A program made the position numbers and the translations under genes. This document shows positions 28,826-37,572 of a stretch of DNA of 64,000 nt, one piece after another. The stretch comes from Thalassotalea profundi (lineage in GTDB: Bacteria > Pseudomonadota > Gammaproteobacteria > Enterobacterales > Alteromonadaceae). The stretch is taken from contig NZ_BNAH01000009.1 of assembly GCF_014653195.1 (NCBI RefSeq), forward strand, positions 124,001 through 188,000, read 5' to 3'. Each line of letters begins with the position of its first letter. Positions within the stretch are counted from its first letter, which is position 1. The notes under the pieces are model-generated. The model was not told the DNA's origin. It saw nothing but the letters and a program-made list of their open reading frames with translations, and made no database searches.

Positions 28826-29394
28826 CAATCCATCCACTCTCTGAGTAAACTTCTAGCTCTATGATATTGAGATTTACTAGAACCAACAGCCATACCTAAC
28901 ATAGTCGAAATTTCTTCATGTCGATAACCTTCTACAGCAAATAAAACAAATACTAATCTTGCACGTTCAGGTAAACGCATTATGTGTTTATCTAGCTCAG
29001 AAAGTTCAGCCATTTCAACGGTTATCTCATGTACCCCTTGTTCTTCAATACTGAATACTTTTTGTAGCCAATTTTTTTGTTTTCGTAAATATCCCAGAAC
29101 AATATTTGTAGCAACACTGTGTAACCAAGTTGAAAATTGACTGTCACCACAAAAACTCGATATTTTCAGCCACAGTTGCACAAAAATTTCTTGGCAAACA
29201 TCTTCTGCACTACTTTTGTCCGCAAGCATTCGCCAACAAAGTGCGTACATACGTCTATGATATCGAATGTATATTTGATGAAATGCTTTTTGATCACCTT
29301 CTTTAGCCGCTAATATCCATTCAGCTTCTTTATCTTGGCTAAATAACTCTTCGGCGTTTATGATTTTTTCTGTATCCAAAAAAGCAGTGCTCAA
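28825..29394 (-). CDS. ECF-family RNA polymerase sigma factor
   Basis: Sigma-70 family, 189 aa. Region 2 is near residues 30-100 (AFHQIYIRYHRRMYALCWRM and SAEDVCQEIFVQLWLK). Region 4 with HTH is at about 135-185 (LPERARLVFVLFAVEGYRHEEI and SSKSQYHRARSLLREW). It heads an operon with the putative anti-sigma gene and the DUF4097 gene. No autoregulatory promoter could be confirmed by eye. Confidence 0.9.
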   Translation of the reverse strand: MSTAFLDTEKIINAEELFSQDKEAEWILAAKEGDQKAFHQIYIRYHRRMYALCWRMLADKSSAEDVCQEIFVQLWLKISSFCGDSQFSTWLHSVATNIVLGYLRKQKNWLQKVFSIEEQGVHEITVEMAELSELDKHIMRLPERARLVFVLFAVEGYRHEEISTMLGMAVGSSKSQYHRARSLLREWMD

Positions 29395-29481
29395 TCGTTG
29401 ATAGTATTAGATTAGATGTAGTATCGCGGAAAAAGGTTTAAATGAAAGATAAGTTTTTCTTATAGAAAAATATTAGGCACA

Positions 29482-29508
29482 AAAAAAGCGCCATAATAGC
29501 GCTTTTTT
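29482..29508. terminator. Terminator after rpmE, usable in both directions
   Basis: AAAAAAGCGC (29482-29491), 7-nt loop, GCGCTTTTTT (29499-29508). Serves rpmE on the minus strand. Confidence 0.85.
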
Positions 29509-29526
29509 GTCTTGGCAAAGTAAAAA

Positions 29527-29739
29527 TTACTTCTTGCTAAGCGCACCAAAACGTTTGTTGAATTTATCAACGCGACCACCAGTCTCAGCAGCTTTTTGCT
29601 TGCCAGTATAGAATGGGTGACATTCTGAACATACGTCTAAGTGAATATCTTTACCACGTGTAGAACGTGTTGTAATAACGTTACCACAAGAACAAGTTGC
29701 CTTGAACTCTACGTAATTAGGATGAATACCGTCTTTCAT
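29527..29739 (-). CDS. rpmE: 50S ribosomal protein L31 (zinc-binding type)
   Basis: L31, 70 aa from ATG 29739 ([20 protein letters not shown]), with AGAGG 6 nt upstream. A longer open frame to 29790 runs through the leader hairpin and is not used. CxC (TCSCGN) and CxxC (VCSECH) give the zinc-binding form. Monocistronic, divergent from priA. Confidence 0.96.
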   Translation of the reverse strand: MKDGIHPNYVEFKATCSCGNVITTRSTRGKDIHLDVCSECHPFYTGKQKAAETGGRVDKFNKRFGALSKK

Positions 29740-29768
29740 GGGAAACCTCTGTATAGGCTGTATCGCCA

Positions 29769-29820
29769 CTTGGTCTTTGCCAAGCACCATACAAATTTAA
29801 ATTAATGGGGGCGCATAATA
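29769..29820 (-). promoter_or_regulatory. rpmE promoter and leader hairpin
   Basis: Minus strand: TATTAT (29815-29820) followed at once by GCGCCCCC, giving a leader of about 70 nt. It contains the hairpin CTTGG/CCAAG (29769-29784). L31 feedback through its mRNA leader is known in E. coli; whether this hairpin is the target is a guess. Confidence 0.5.
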
Positions 29821-29989
29821 ATGCATCACTTTACAGATCGCAAGTAACTATCTTCTATAATCACTCTTTTTTGACAATCATTTCTCTAATAATCATGAAA
29901 TAAAAAAATAAATGTGATGATTTCTTGGTTTTATTGTCAGTTAACGTCAAAATAAGCCAATGTTAACTGATCAATTTAATAGGTAATTT

Positions 29990-32197
29990 GTGCAGGAATA
30001 TTTCATTCAAGTGGCCATTCCTGTACCAATGCGCCAACTTTTTACTTATAAACTACCAGAGAGTATTCCGCAAACAGATATTCATGTTGGTCAACGTGTC
30101 GTTGTACCTTTTTCCCATCGAACAGTTATCGCTATTGTTATTAATATAAATCAACAATTACCTGACAATATTGATATTAAAAAAATCAAAACTATTATTT
30201 CTGCTAATCAAGAGCAAACTCAATTACCTAGCTCTCTATTAGCACTCTTAAGCCTTTGTGCTAACTATTATCAACACCCCATTGGTGAAGTAATGCAAAC
30301 AGCGTTACCCGCCTTATTGCGAAAAATAGATACACCAAGTGCACTACCTAACATGCAATGGTTTTCATGTAATGAAGTTAATCAGGACGATATCATTAGC
30401 ATGACTAAAAAAGCGCCTAAACAATATCAGTTATACAAATTACTACTACAGCATAATGGGTTATCTTGGAGTGAATTAAGAACGCTAGGTTTTAGTAAAT
30501 CTCAATTAAACACACTCGAACAAAAAAAAATAATAGTACAAAAGGAAGTTGTAACACCTACTTATAAATGGCAAGACGGTTTAAATGAAAAAGATAAATT
30601 ATCATTATCAACCGAACAAGCAATTATTGTTTCAGCAATTGATAATTCGCTTGATCATTTTTCTTGCCATTTAATCGATGGCGTAACAGGCAGTGGGAAA
30701 ACTGAAGTTTACCTGCAAGCTATGGAGCAAACTATTGCCAGCAACAAACAAGTGCTAGTACTAGTTCCGGAAATTGGGCTAACACCTCAAACATTATCGC
30801 GTTTTGAACAACGCTTTAATGTCCCTATTTTTCTTCATCACTCAGGACTAAATGACGCAGAACGCTTAATTACTTGGCAACAAGCTCATTTAGGTTGCGC
30901 GGCAATTGTCATCGGTACAAGATCTGCGGTATTTACCCCTCTACAAAAACTTGGGCTAATTATCATTGATGAAGAACATGACAGCTCATTCAAACAACAA
31001 GATAGTTTCCGTTATCACGCGAGAGACATTGCCATACTGAGAGCTCGCCAGCTAAACATACCGATTGTTTTAGGTACAGCAACCCCGAGCTTTGAAACAC
31101 TCAATAATGCGTTACAACATAAATATCAGCATCATAAACTCACGCAACGTGCTGGTAATAGCATTCAATCTAAAATTACCTTAATCGATATTGCCAACCA
31201 ACCTCTCAATTTTGGTTTAGCAAAACCTGTACTTGAAAAAATGAACAATACCTTAGTACGAGGAGAGCAAGTTTTAGTATTTCTTAATAGAAGAGGTTTC
31301 GCGCCTGCTATTAATTGCCAAGAATGTCATTGGATTGCTCAATGCCAACGTTGTAATAAGCCTTATACCTATCATAAAGGTCAAGGCTTACTCATTTGTC
31401 ATCATTGCGCAGGACAAAAGCGTCTGCCTTCACAATGTCCAGAATGTGGCAGCATAAGAGTAACCCCTATCGGTCAAGGCACCGAGCAAATAGAACAGCA
31501 TTTACAAGAACAATTTAAACAATTCTCAACCATAAGAATTGATAGAGATAGTACGAGACGCAAGGGCGAGCTAGCTAAAATACTCAAACAAGTCACAAAC
31601 AAAGAACATCAAATACTTGTGGGTACACAAATGCTAGCCAAAGGTCACCATTTCCCAGATGTTACTTTAGTGGTAATGCTCGATATTGATGGAGCACTGT
31701 TTAGTTATGATTTTCGAGCCGCAGAACATATGGCGCAACTACTTATCCAAGTAGCAGGCAGAGCTGGTCGTGCAAGTAAACCAGGTAAAGTACTCGTACA
31801 AACCCAATACCCACAACATCCGCTTTTACAGGATTTAGTGCATAACGGCTATCGTCACTTCGCCAAACAAGCTATGCTTGAACGACAATATGCAGGTTTG
31901 CCGCCTTTTGGTTATCAGGCTTTGATCCGTGCTGAAGCAAATTTCCCCTCTTATCCTGAAAAATTTCTTCGAACTATCGCCTCGCTTAATTTTGAACATT
32001 GTGAGGTAGCTGGACCTATGCCCGCTGCAATGGAAAAACGAGCAGGAAAATATCGTTTTCATTTATTACTGCAAGCTAAAAAGCGCTCATTTTTACATCA
32101 AGCATTAGCACAACTCCTCGTCAATATCGAAAATAACGAGTGGGCAAAAAAAGTCAGATGGTCAATGGATATAGATCCACTTGATTTGAGTTGGTAG
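29990..32197 (+). CDS. priA: Primosomal replication protein PriA (helicase)
   Basis: 735 aa, restarts stalled forks. The N-terminal 3'-DNA-binding domain is followed by Walker A GVTGSGKTEVY, DEEH-type Walker B (IIIDEEHDSSF) and two zinc sites (CQECHWIAQCQRC; CHHC; CPECGS). Helicase C motif includes QVAGRAGRASKPG. Start is GTG 29990 with AGG 6 nt upstream. It leads the priA-ftsN-hslV-hslU order also seen in E. coli (which has cytR inserted). Confidence 0.97.
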   Translation: MQEYFIQVAIPVPMRQLFTYKLPESIPQTDIHVGQRVVVPFSHRTVIAIVININQQLPDNIDIKKIKTIISANQEQTQLPSSLLALLSLCANYYQHPIGEVMQTALPALLRKIDTPSALPNMQWFSCNEVNQDDIISMTKKAPKQYQLYKLLLQHNGLSWSELRTLGFSKSQLNTLEQKKIIVQKEVVTPTYKWQDGLNEKDKLSLSTEQAIIVSAIDNSLDHFSCHLIDGVTGSGKTEVYLQAMEQTIASNKQVLVLVPEIGLTPQTLSRFEQRFNVPIFLHHSGLNDAERLITWQQAHLGCAAIVIGTRSAVFTPLQKLGLIIIDEEHDSSFKQQDSFRYHARDIAILRARQLNIPIVLGTATPSFETLNNALQHKYQHHKLTQRAGNSIQSKITLIDIANQPLNFGLAKPVLEKMNNTLVRGEQVLVFLNRRGFAPAINCQECHWIAQCQRCNKPYTYHKGQGLLICHHCAGQKRLPSQCPECGSIRVTPIGQGTEQIEQHLQEQFKQFSTIRIDRDSTRRKGELAKILKQVTNKEHQILVGTQMLAKGHHFPDVTLVVMLDIDGALFSYDFRAAEHMAQLLIQVAGRAGRASKPGKVLVQTQYPQHPLLQDLVHNGYRHFAKQAMLERQYAGLPPFGYQALIRAEANFPSYPEKFLRTIASLNFEHCEVAGPMPAAMEKRAGKYRFHLLLQAKKRSFLHQALAQLLVNIENNEWAKKVRWSMDIDPLDLSW

Positions 32198-32297
32198 ACA
32201 CAAATGTTTTTTAACACTGAAATACGTGATATTTTCTAAATGACTCGTTACAATGCCAACAGCATTATTTTCTCCTTTTATGTAGTGATTTATATTA

Positions 32298-32843
32298 ATG
32301 GCACACCAAGACTACGTTTCGCGTAAAACAAACAAAAAAAACAATCCTTATAAAAGCAATAAGCAGCCACCTCAACCAAATGATTCAACAAAGCTTAAAG
32401 TGGTTGTATTTATTACCTTGATCGCGCTCATTGCCTTTGCTTATGGTTTATGGCAAATCAACGATACCGCTGAAACCCCAACTGAAACAAAAACCCTTAC
32501 AGCTGCACCTAAAACGACGCTTCCTGAACCGCCAAAGGAAAAATGGGATTATCTTGAAAAATTAAAAACAAAAGAAGTTGAAGAAGGGCAATATGAAGTT
32601 GAGGAAAAAGGCCCTTACAAACTGCAATGTGGTTCATTTAGAACTCAAAAACAAGCCGAGGTTTTAAGAGCTAATATTGCATTTGTTGGTTTAGAATCAC
32701 TCATCAGAAAAGCACCAGGTACCAGCTCAACTTGGTATCAAGTTTACCTTGGTCCTTATGCTAAAAAACGTAATGCTGAAAAAGATAAGCATAGATTACG
32801 CAGTAATAATGTGAATCGCTGCCAAGTGTTATTATGGAAATAA
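32298..32843 (+). CDS. ftsN: Cell-division protein FtsN-like (SPOR domain)
   Basis: 181 aa: short cytoplasmic N-terminus, one transmembrane helix at about 33-54 (LKVVVFITLIALIAFAYGLW), a proline/threonine-rich linker, and a C-terminal SPOR domain (about 105-181: YKLQCGSFRTQKQAEVLRAN, YQVYLGPYAKKRNAE) that binds denuded glycan strands. Shorter than E. coli FtsN (319 aa) because the linker is short. Position between priA and hslV supports the name. Confidence 0.87.
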   Translation: MAHQDYVSRKTNKKNNPYKSNKQPPQPNDSTKLKVVVFITLIALIAFAYGLWQINDTAETPTETKTLTAAPKTTLPEPPKEKWDYLEKLKTKEVEEGQYEVEEKGPYKLQCGSFRTQKQAEVLRANIAFVGLESLIRKAPGTSSTWYQVYLGPYAKKRNAEKDKHRLRSNNVNRCQVLLWK

Positions 32844-32853
32844 CATTTTTCCC

Positions 32854-32880
32854 CTTGAAAAGTTAATATATTCCCTTATC
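32854..32880 (+). promoter_or_regulatory. Candidate heat-shock (sigma-32) promoter of hslVU
   Basis: CTTGAAA (32854-32860), 12-nt spacer, then CCCTTATC (32873-32880), close to the CTTGAAA/CCCCATnT consensus. It lies 50-80 bp before the hslV start. E. coli hslVU is a sigma-32 operon. Confidence 0.65.
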
Positions 32881-32933
32881 TAGTAACAATAGAGTTTAAT
32901 CGGCATTTGGCTGATAATGAATAGAGGTTTATT

Positions 32934-33452
32934 GTGACTACGATAGTTTCTGTAAGACGTAATGGTAAAGTTGTCATCGGTGGTGACGGCCAAGTTTCAC
33001 TTGGTAATACGGTAATGAAAGGTAATGCACGTAAGGTACGTCGCTTATACAACGATAAAGTACTCGCAGGTTTTGCCGGTGGTACTGCTGATGCATTCAC
33101 TTTATTTGAACGCTTCGAAAGTAAATTAGAAATGCATCAAGGCCACCTTACTAAGGCCGCGGTAGAATTAGCAAAAGATTGGCGTAGCGATCGCGCTTTA
33201 CGTAAGCTAGAAGCATTACTTGCTGTAGCGGATGAAACAGCATCATTAATTATTACGGGTAACGGTGACGTCGTACAACCAGAGCATGATCTTATCGCTA
33301 TAGGTAGTGGCGGTAATTTTGCTCAGTCAGCCGCACTAGCCTTACTAGAAAATACTGAATTATCGGCAAAAGAGATCGTCGAAAAGTCGTTAAAAATTGC
33401 TGGTGATATCTGTGTATTTACCAACCAGCAACACACCATTGACGAACTTTAA
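32934..33452 (+). CDS. hslV: ATP-dependent protease subunit HslV
   Basis: 172 aa, threonine protease of the HslVU complex. After Met removal the N-terminal Thr-Thr is the nucleophile; [19 protein letters not shown] is the family start. Start is GTG 32934, with AGAGG 6 nt upstream. hslU follows after 35 bp. Confidence 0.96.
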   Translation: MTTIVSVRRNGKVVIGGDGQVSLGNTVMKGNARKVRRLYNDKVLAGFAGGTADAFTLFERFESKLEMHQGHLTKAAVELAKDWRSDRALRKLEALLAVADETASLIITGNGDVVQPEHDLIAIGSGGNFAQSAALALLENTELSAKEIVEKSLKIAGDICVFTNQQHTIDEL

Positions 33453-33487
33453 CCGCCCTGTCGCCCGGTAAACATAAGGAATAAATA

Positions 33488-34816
33488 ATGTCGAATATGA
33501 CACCTCGTGAGATAGTTCACGAATTAGATAGCCACATCGTTGGTCAAAGTGATGCAAAACGAGCCGTTGCTATTGCATTAAGAAACCGCTGGCGCCGTAT
33601 GCAATTAAATGAAGAATTACGCGCTGAAGTCACCCCTAAAAATATTTTGATGATAGGTCCTACGGGCGTGGGCAAAACAGAAATTGCTCGCCGTTTAGCT
33701 AAACTAGCTAACGCGCCGTTTATTAAAGTAGAAGCGACTAAATTCACTGAAGTGGGTTATGTGGGGAAAGAAGTAGAAACCATAATCCGTGACCTAACGG
33801 ATATGGCAGTAAAGATGACTAAAGAGTTGGAAATGACTCGCGTTAAGCATCTAGCAGAAGAAGCTGCAGAAGAGCGTATTCTTGACATTCTATTACCACC
33901 AGTACGCGATGCTTATGGTAACGATGAAAAGTCAGACAATAGCAGCACTCGACAAACTTTTCGTAAAAAATTAAGAGAAGGTCAACTCGATGATAAAGAA
34001 ATAGAAATTGACTTAGCAGCACCGCAAATGGGTGTTGAAATCATGGCACCTCCTGGTATGGAAGACATGACTTCACAGCTACAAAATATGTTTCAAAGCT
34101 TATCAAATGAAAAAACAACCAAACGTAAGCTAAAAATTAAAGACGCCTTCAAAGCACTTCAAGAAGAAGAAGCTGCGAAAATTGTCAATCCTGAAGATGT
34201 AAAAATGAAAGCCCTTGAGTCAGTAGAACAAAATGGTATTGTATTTATTGATGAAATCGACAAAATTTGTAAACGTGGCGAAAGCTCAGGACCTGACGTA
34301 TCTAGAGAAGGTGTTCAACGAGATTTACTCCCACTAATCGAAGGTTCTACAGTAAGTACTAAGCATGGTATGGTTAAAACTGACCACATTTTGTTTATTG
34401 CTTCCGGAGCATTTCAAATGTCTAAACCCTCAGATCTTATACCTGAATTGCAAGGGAGATTACCAATACGCGTGGAATTAAAAGCCTTATCTGCCGATGA
34501 TTTTGTGCGTATTTTAACCGAGCCTAATGCCTCGCTTACTGAGCAATATATTGCGCTATTAGCCACTGAAAACTTCCATATAAAATTTAGTAATGATGGC
34601 ATAAAAGCTATTGCTAACGCCGCTTGGAAAGTCAATGAAACAACTGAAAATATTGGCGCTAGACGTTTACACACTATGTTAGAAAAGCTGACAGAAGAAA
34701 TTTCTTATTCGGCTAATGACAGATCTGGTGAAGAATTAATAATAGATGAAGCTTTTGTTAATAATATTTTAGGTGATGTAATACAAAATGAAGATTTAAG
34801 TCGCTTTATTTTATAA
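33488..34816 (+). CDS. hslU: HslU, ATPase subunit of the HslVU protease
   Basis: 442 aa AAA+ unfoldase. [17 protein letters not shown], Walker [13 protein letters not shown] near residue 57, an inserted I-domain (about 110-235), Walker [13 protein letters not shown], sensor 2 [12 protein letters not shown]. The C-terminal DLSRFIL tail docks into HslV. It ends at a strong terminator. Confidence 0.97.
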   Translation: MSNMTPREIVHELDSHIVGQSDAKRAVAIALRNRWRRMQLNEELRAEVTPKNILMIGPTGVGKTEIARRLAKLANAPFIKVEATKFTEVGYVGKEVETIIRDLTDMAVKMTKELEMTRVKHLAEEAAEERILDILLPPVRDAYGNDEKSDNSSTRQTFRKKLREGQLDDKEIEIDLAAPQMGVEIMAPPGMEDMTSQLQNMFQSLSNEKTTKRKLKIKDAFKALQEEEAAKIVNPEDVKMKALESVEQNGIVFIDEIDKICKRGESSGPDVSREGVQRDLLPLIEGSTVSTKHGMVKTDHILFIASGAFQMSKPSDLIPELQGRLPIRVELKALSADDFVRILTEPNASLTEQYIALLATENFHIKFSNDGIKAIANAAWKVNETTENIGARRLHTMLEKLTEEISYSANDRSGEELIIDEAFVNNILGDVIQNEDLSRFIL

Positions 34817-34837
34817 CTGTAGATTTATTCAAATAAA

Positions 34838-34873
34838 TGAAAAGCCGTAGTGCTCAACACTACGGTTTTTCAT
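34838..34873. terminator. Bidirectional terminator between hslU and the chemoreceptor gene
   Basis: Stem CCGTAGTG/CACTACGG (34845-34852, 34858-34865) with A-run before and T-run after. Serves convergent genes. Confidence 0.9.
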
Positions 34874-34899
34874 TATGTAGCAGCTTCATTACACTTTAA

Positions 34900-36759
34900 C
34901 TAAACTTTGAACTGATTCACTTCTTTATTTAGTACTTCAGCTTGTTGTGAAAGCTCTTCACTCATGTGCGAATTTTGTTTCGATGCTTGACCTGCTTCTT
35001 CCGCTACATCTCGTATCATAATAACATGTTGATTAACCTCAGCAGCTACAGTGCTTTGTTCTTGAATAGCAGCGGCAATGGTTGTATTCATATCCATTAT
35101 GGTTGAAACATCTTGTGTGATCTCTTCAAGCATTGCTCCCGCAGTAGCCGCTTGATCTGCACTTTCTTGTCCTTGTGTACGACAACTCGCCATATGCGTT
35201 ACAATTTCTTTTGTTCGCACTTGTAAGGAGCTAATAATCCCTTCAATTTCTTGTGTAGAATCCTGTGTTCTACTGGCAAGTGTTCTTACCTCATCAGCAA
35301 CAACGGCGAAACCACGCCCCTGCTCGCCAGCACGTGCCGCCTCAATTGCTGCATTAAGTGCAAGTAAGTTAGTTTGATCTGCGATAGCACGTATAACATC
35401 TAACACCGAAGCGATAGTATCAGAGTCTTTTGCTAATTCTTGAACAACATCTTCAGATTCAACTAGTTTCGCTGATAATTCATCAATTTGTCGAATAGTA
35501 GCATCAACACCACCTTTGCCTTTCAGTGCATTTTGATTAGTTAAATCCGCTTTATCTGCTGCTGCTTGTGTATTTTGTGCTATTTCATCCACCGTGGCTA
35601 CCATCTCTGTTACTGCGGTAGCAACCAAGTCAGTTTGTTGAAGTTGCGAGTCAACCCCTTCATTGGCTTTATGAATATTCTCAGATAAGTTCTGAGTAGC
35701 AACATTAACTGTGTCCACAGAATGGTTTACTTCAATAATTAAATTTCTAAAACTGGCAATCATTTTATTGAAAACATCAGCCATATTACCCAGCTCATCA
35801 TTTGATGTAGACTCAATAACTATCGATAAATCTTTGGTATCGGCAACTTCATTCATTTTATTTTGAAGCCCTGTAATGCCAGTTAAAATGCTACGACTCA
35901 TATAAAGGGCAAATCCAATGGCAATGATTAATACAACAATAAAAACTGTATAAGCAACGGTTTGAACTGATTCTACGTGTGCTTCAACCCCTTTGCGACT
36001 AGAGACTAAAATTCGATCAAGCACTTCATCTACTTGGTGCACGGTGGCACGCATTTTTCCTCTTAACCCTTGATCTGATTGAAATCCCATAGCTCTTTGT
36101 GCTTCAACTAACTTAGAAAATGAGTTGCTATAGCCTGTCATATTCGAAATGATTTGCGACTTAATAGAGCTGTCTAACTCACTAGCTTGCACATCATTAA
36201 TAAACTCTGATGAGTCTTGTTGCCATTGTTCCCAATATTTGTCGTCTAAACGTAACATAAAATCTTTTTCGCTACGTCTCAACTGCAACATACCACTTAA
36301 TAATTTATAATCGCTATTACCAATTAGCTCTTCTACTGAATGTACCGAACGTCTTAATTCTCCATACATAGCATCTTGAGAATCTAAGCCAATAATTTGT
36401 TGTTGCTCAACTATTTCATTAAAAATATCACTATAATCACGAATGACTTTCGTTAAAGTATTGAGCTCCGATTGTTGTTGATCTTGGTCAAAAAATATTT
36501 TTGATAATGTTTTGATATCACTATTTAATTCAAGCGTTTTTTGAGTAAAGTTATCATGATATTTAAGCTCTTTCCGCGCCAAAAAGTCTTTTTCATCACG
36601 CCTTAACTGTAAAACCTCTATTTCTATACTTCCTATAATTCTTGCAGTTTCAATATCTTTTTCAAGTGAACTAACTGAGTAAGTAAGCAATCCAAGCATA
36701 AAGATTAACGCTATTACTAATATCCCTGTATTGGCGATTAGTTTGTGTTTAATTAACAT
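34900..36759 (-). CDS. Methyl-accepting chemotaxis protein with HBM sensor
   Basis: 619 aa. TM1 about 7-29; a periplasmic helical bimodular (HBM) sensor with two copies of RR-x-EKDF (53-58 and 161-166); TM2 about 267-287; HAMP; then a cytoplasmic signalling domain with the hairpin tip [23 protein letters not shown] sensors bind small organic acids in Pseudomonas McpS; the ligand here is unknown. No C-terminal CheR-tethering pentapeptide. Monocistronic. Confidence 0.93.
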   Translation of the reverse strand: MLIKHKLIANTGILVIALIFMLGLLTYSVSSLEKDIETARIIGSIEIEVLQLRRDEKDFLARKELKYHDNFTQKTLELNSDIKTLSKIFFDQDQQQSELNTLTKVIRDYSDIFNEIVEQQQIIGLDSQDAMYGELRRSVHSVEELIGNSDYKLLSGMLQLRRSEKDFMLRLDDKYWEQWQQDSSEFINDVQASELDSSIKSQIISNMTGYSNSFSKLVEAQRAMGFQSDQGLRGKMRATVHQVDEVLDRILVSSRKGVEAHVESVQTVAYTVFIVVLIIAIGFALYMSRSILTGITGLQNKMNEVADTKDLSIVIESTSNDELGNMADVFNKMIASFRNLIIEVNHSVDTVNVATQNLSENIHKANEGVDSQLQQTDLVATAVTEMVATVDEIAQNTQAAADKADLTNQNALKGKGGVDATIRQIDELSAKLVESEDVVQELAKDSDTIASVLDVIRAIADQTNLLALNAAIEAARAGEQGRGFAVVADEVRTLASRTQDSTQEIEGIISSLQVRTKEIVTHMASCRTQGQESADQAATAGAMLEEITQDVSTIMDMNTTIAAAIQEQSTVAAEVNQHVIMIRDVAEEAGQASKQNSHMSEELSQQAEVLNKEVNQFKV

Positions 36760-37053
36760 CTAGATTTGACCTTAAAACGTTTAAAAATGAAATAAATCAA
36801 GCATGAACTATTTGAGTATAGTCATGTATGGAAATTTTGCGTAAATATAAGCTTATGATTTATCATAAATTGGCTTATTTTTTGTATTTTTGTTCAACTA
36901 AATAAAAAATAAACTATATTGTCGGCTAAGGGTTTATATTCTTTAGTATTTTTTATTTTCATTTATCGAAGAATGGCATATACCTATTTAATTCAACAAG
37001 TAGTCAGGCTATACTCAATTAAAGTGATAATTTAACCCTTCTAGGATATTCTC

Positions 37054-37539
37054 ATGGAATATAATACGTCAGAATTATGTAATATTTACGCCGACTTAAT
37101 TGATGTTGTTGAGCCTATTTTTTGTAATTATGGTGGAAGAAGTTCATTTGGTGGTCAAGTAGTCACTATTAAGTGCTTTGAGAATAATGGCTTAATTATT
37201 CAACTTGCAGAAACAGAAGGCACAGGTAAGGTCATGGTTATTGATGGTGGCGGTTCAACTCGTAGAGCGCTAATCGACAACGATATTGCGCAAGTTGCTG
37301 CCAAAAATGGCTGGGAAGGTATTGTATGTTACGGTAGCGTACGTGATGTAGATATGCTAGAAGAAATTGAAATAGGCATTCAAGGTTTAGTATCAATCCC
37401 TGTAGGTGCAACTGACGAAAACATTGGTGACAATGATTTAGCTGTAAACTTTGGTGGTGTTACTTTTTTACCTGACGATCATATTTATGTTGATAATACC
37501 GGCATCATCTTATCGCCAGAACCTCTTGATATAGACTAA
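37054..37539 (+). CDS. rraA: Regulator of ribonuclease activity A
   Basis: 161 aa, RraA family; in E. coli it binds RNase E and inhibits it. Features: [30 protein letters not shown] and [19 protein letters not shown], all typical. Lone gene with an inverted repeat TTATGA/TCATAA (36853-36868) about 190 bp upstream in the gap shared with the receptor gene. Convergent with the EAL gene; a weak hairpin (37556-37579) lies between them. Confidence 0.93.
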   Translation: MEYNTSELCNIYADLIDVVEPIFCNYGGRSSFGGQVVTIKCFENNGLIIQLAETEGTGKVMVIDGGGSTRRALIDNDIAQVAAKNGWEGIVCYGSVRDVDMLEEIEIGIQGLVSIPVGATDENIGDNDLAVNFGGVTFLPDDHIYVDNTGIILSPEPLDID

Positions 37540-37572
37540 GGATGAATTAAAAGTCAGGTTAATTTATTTAAA

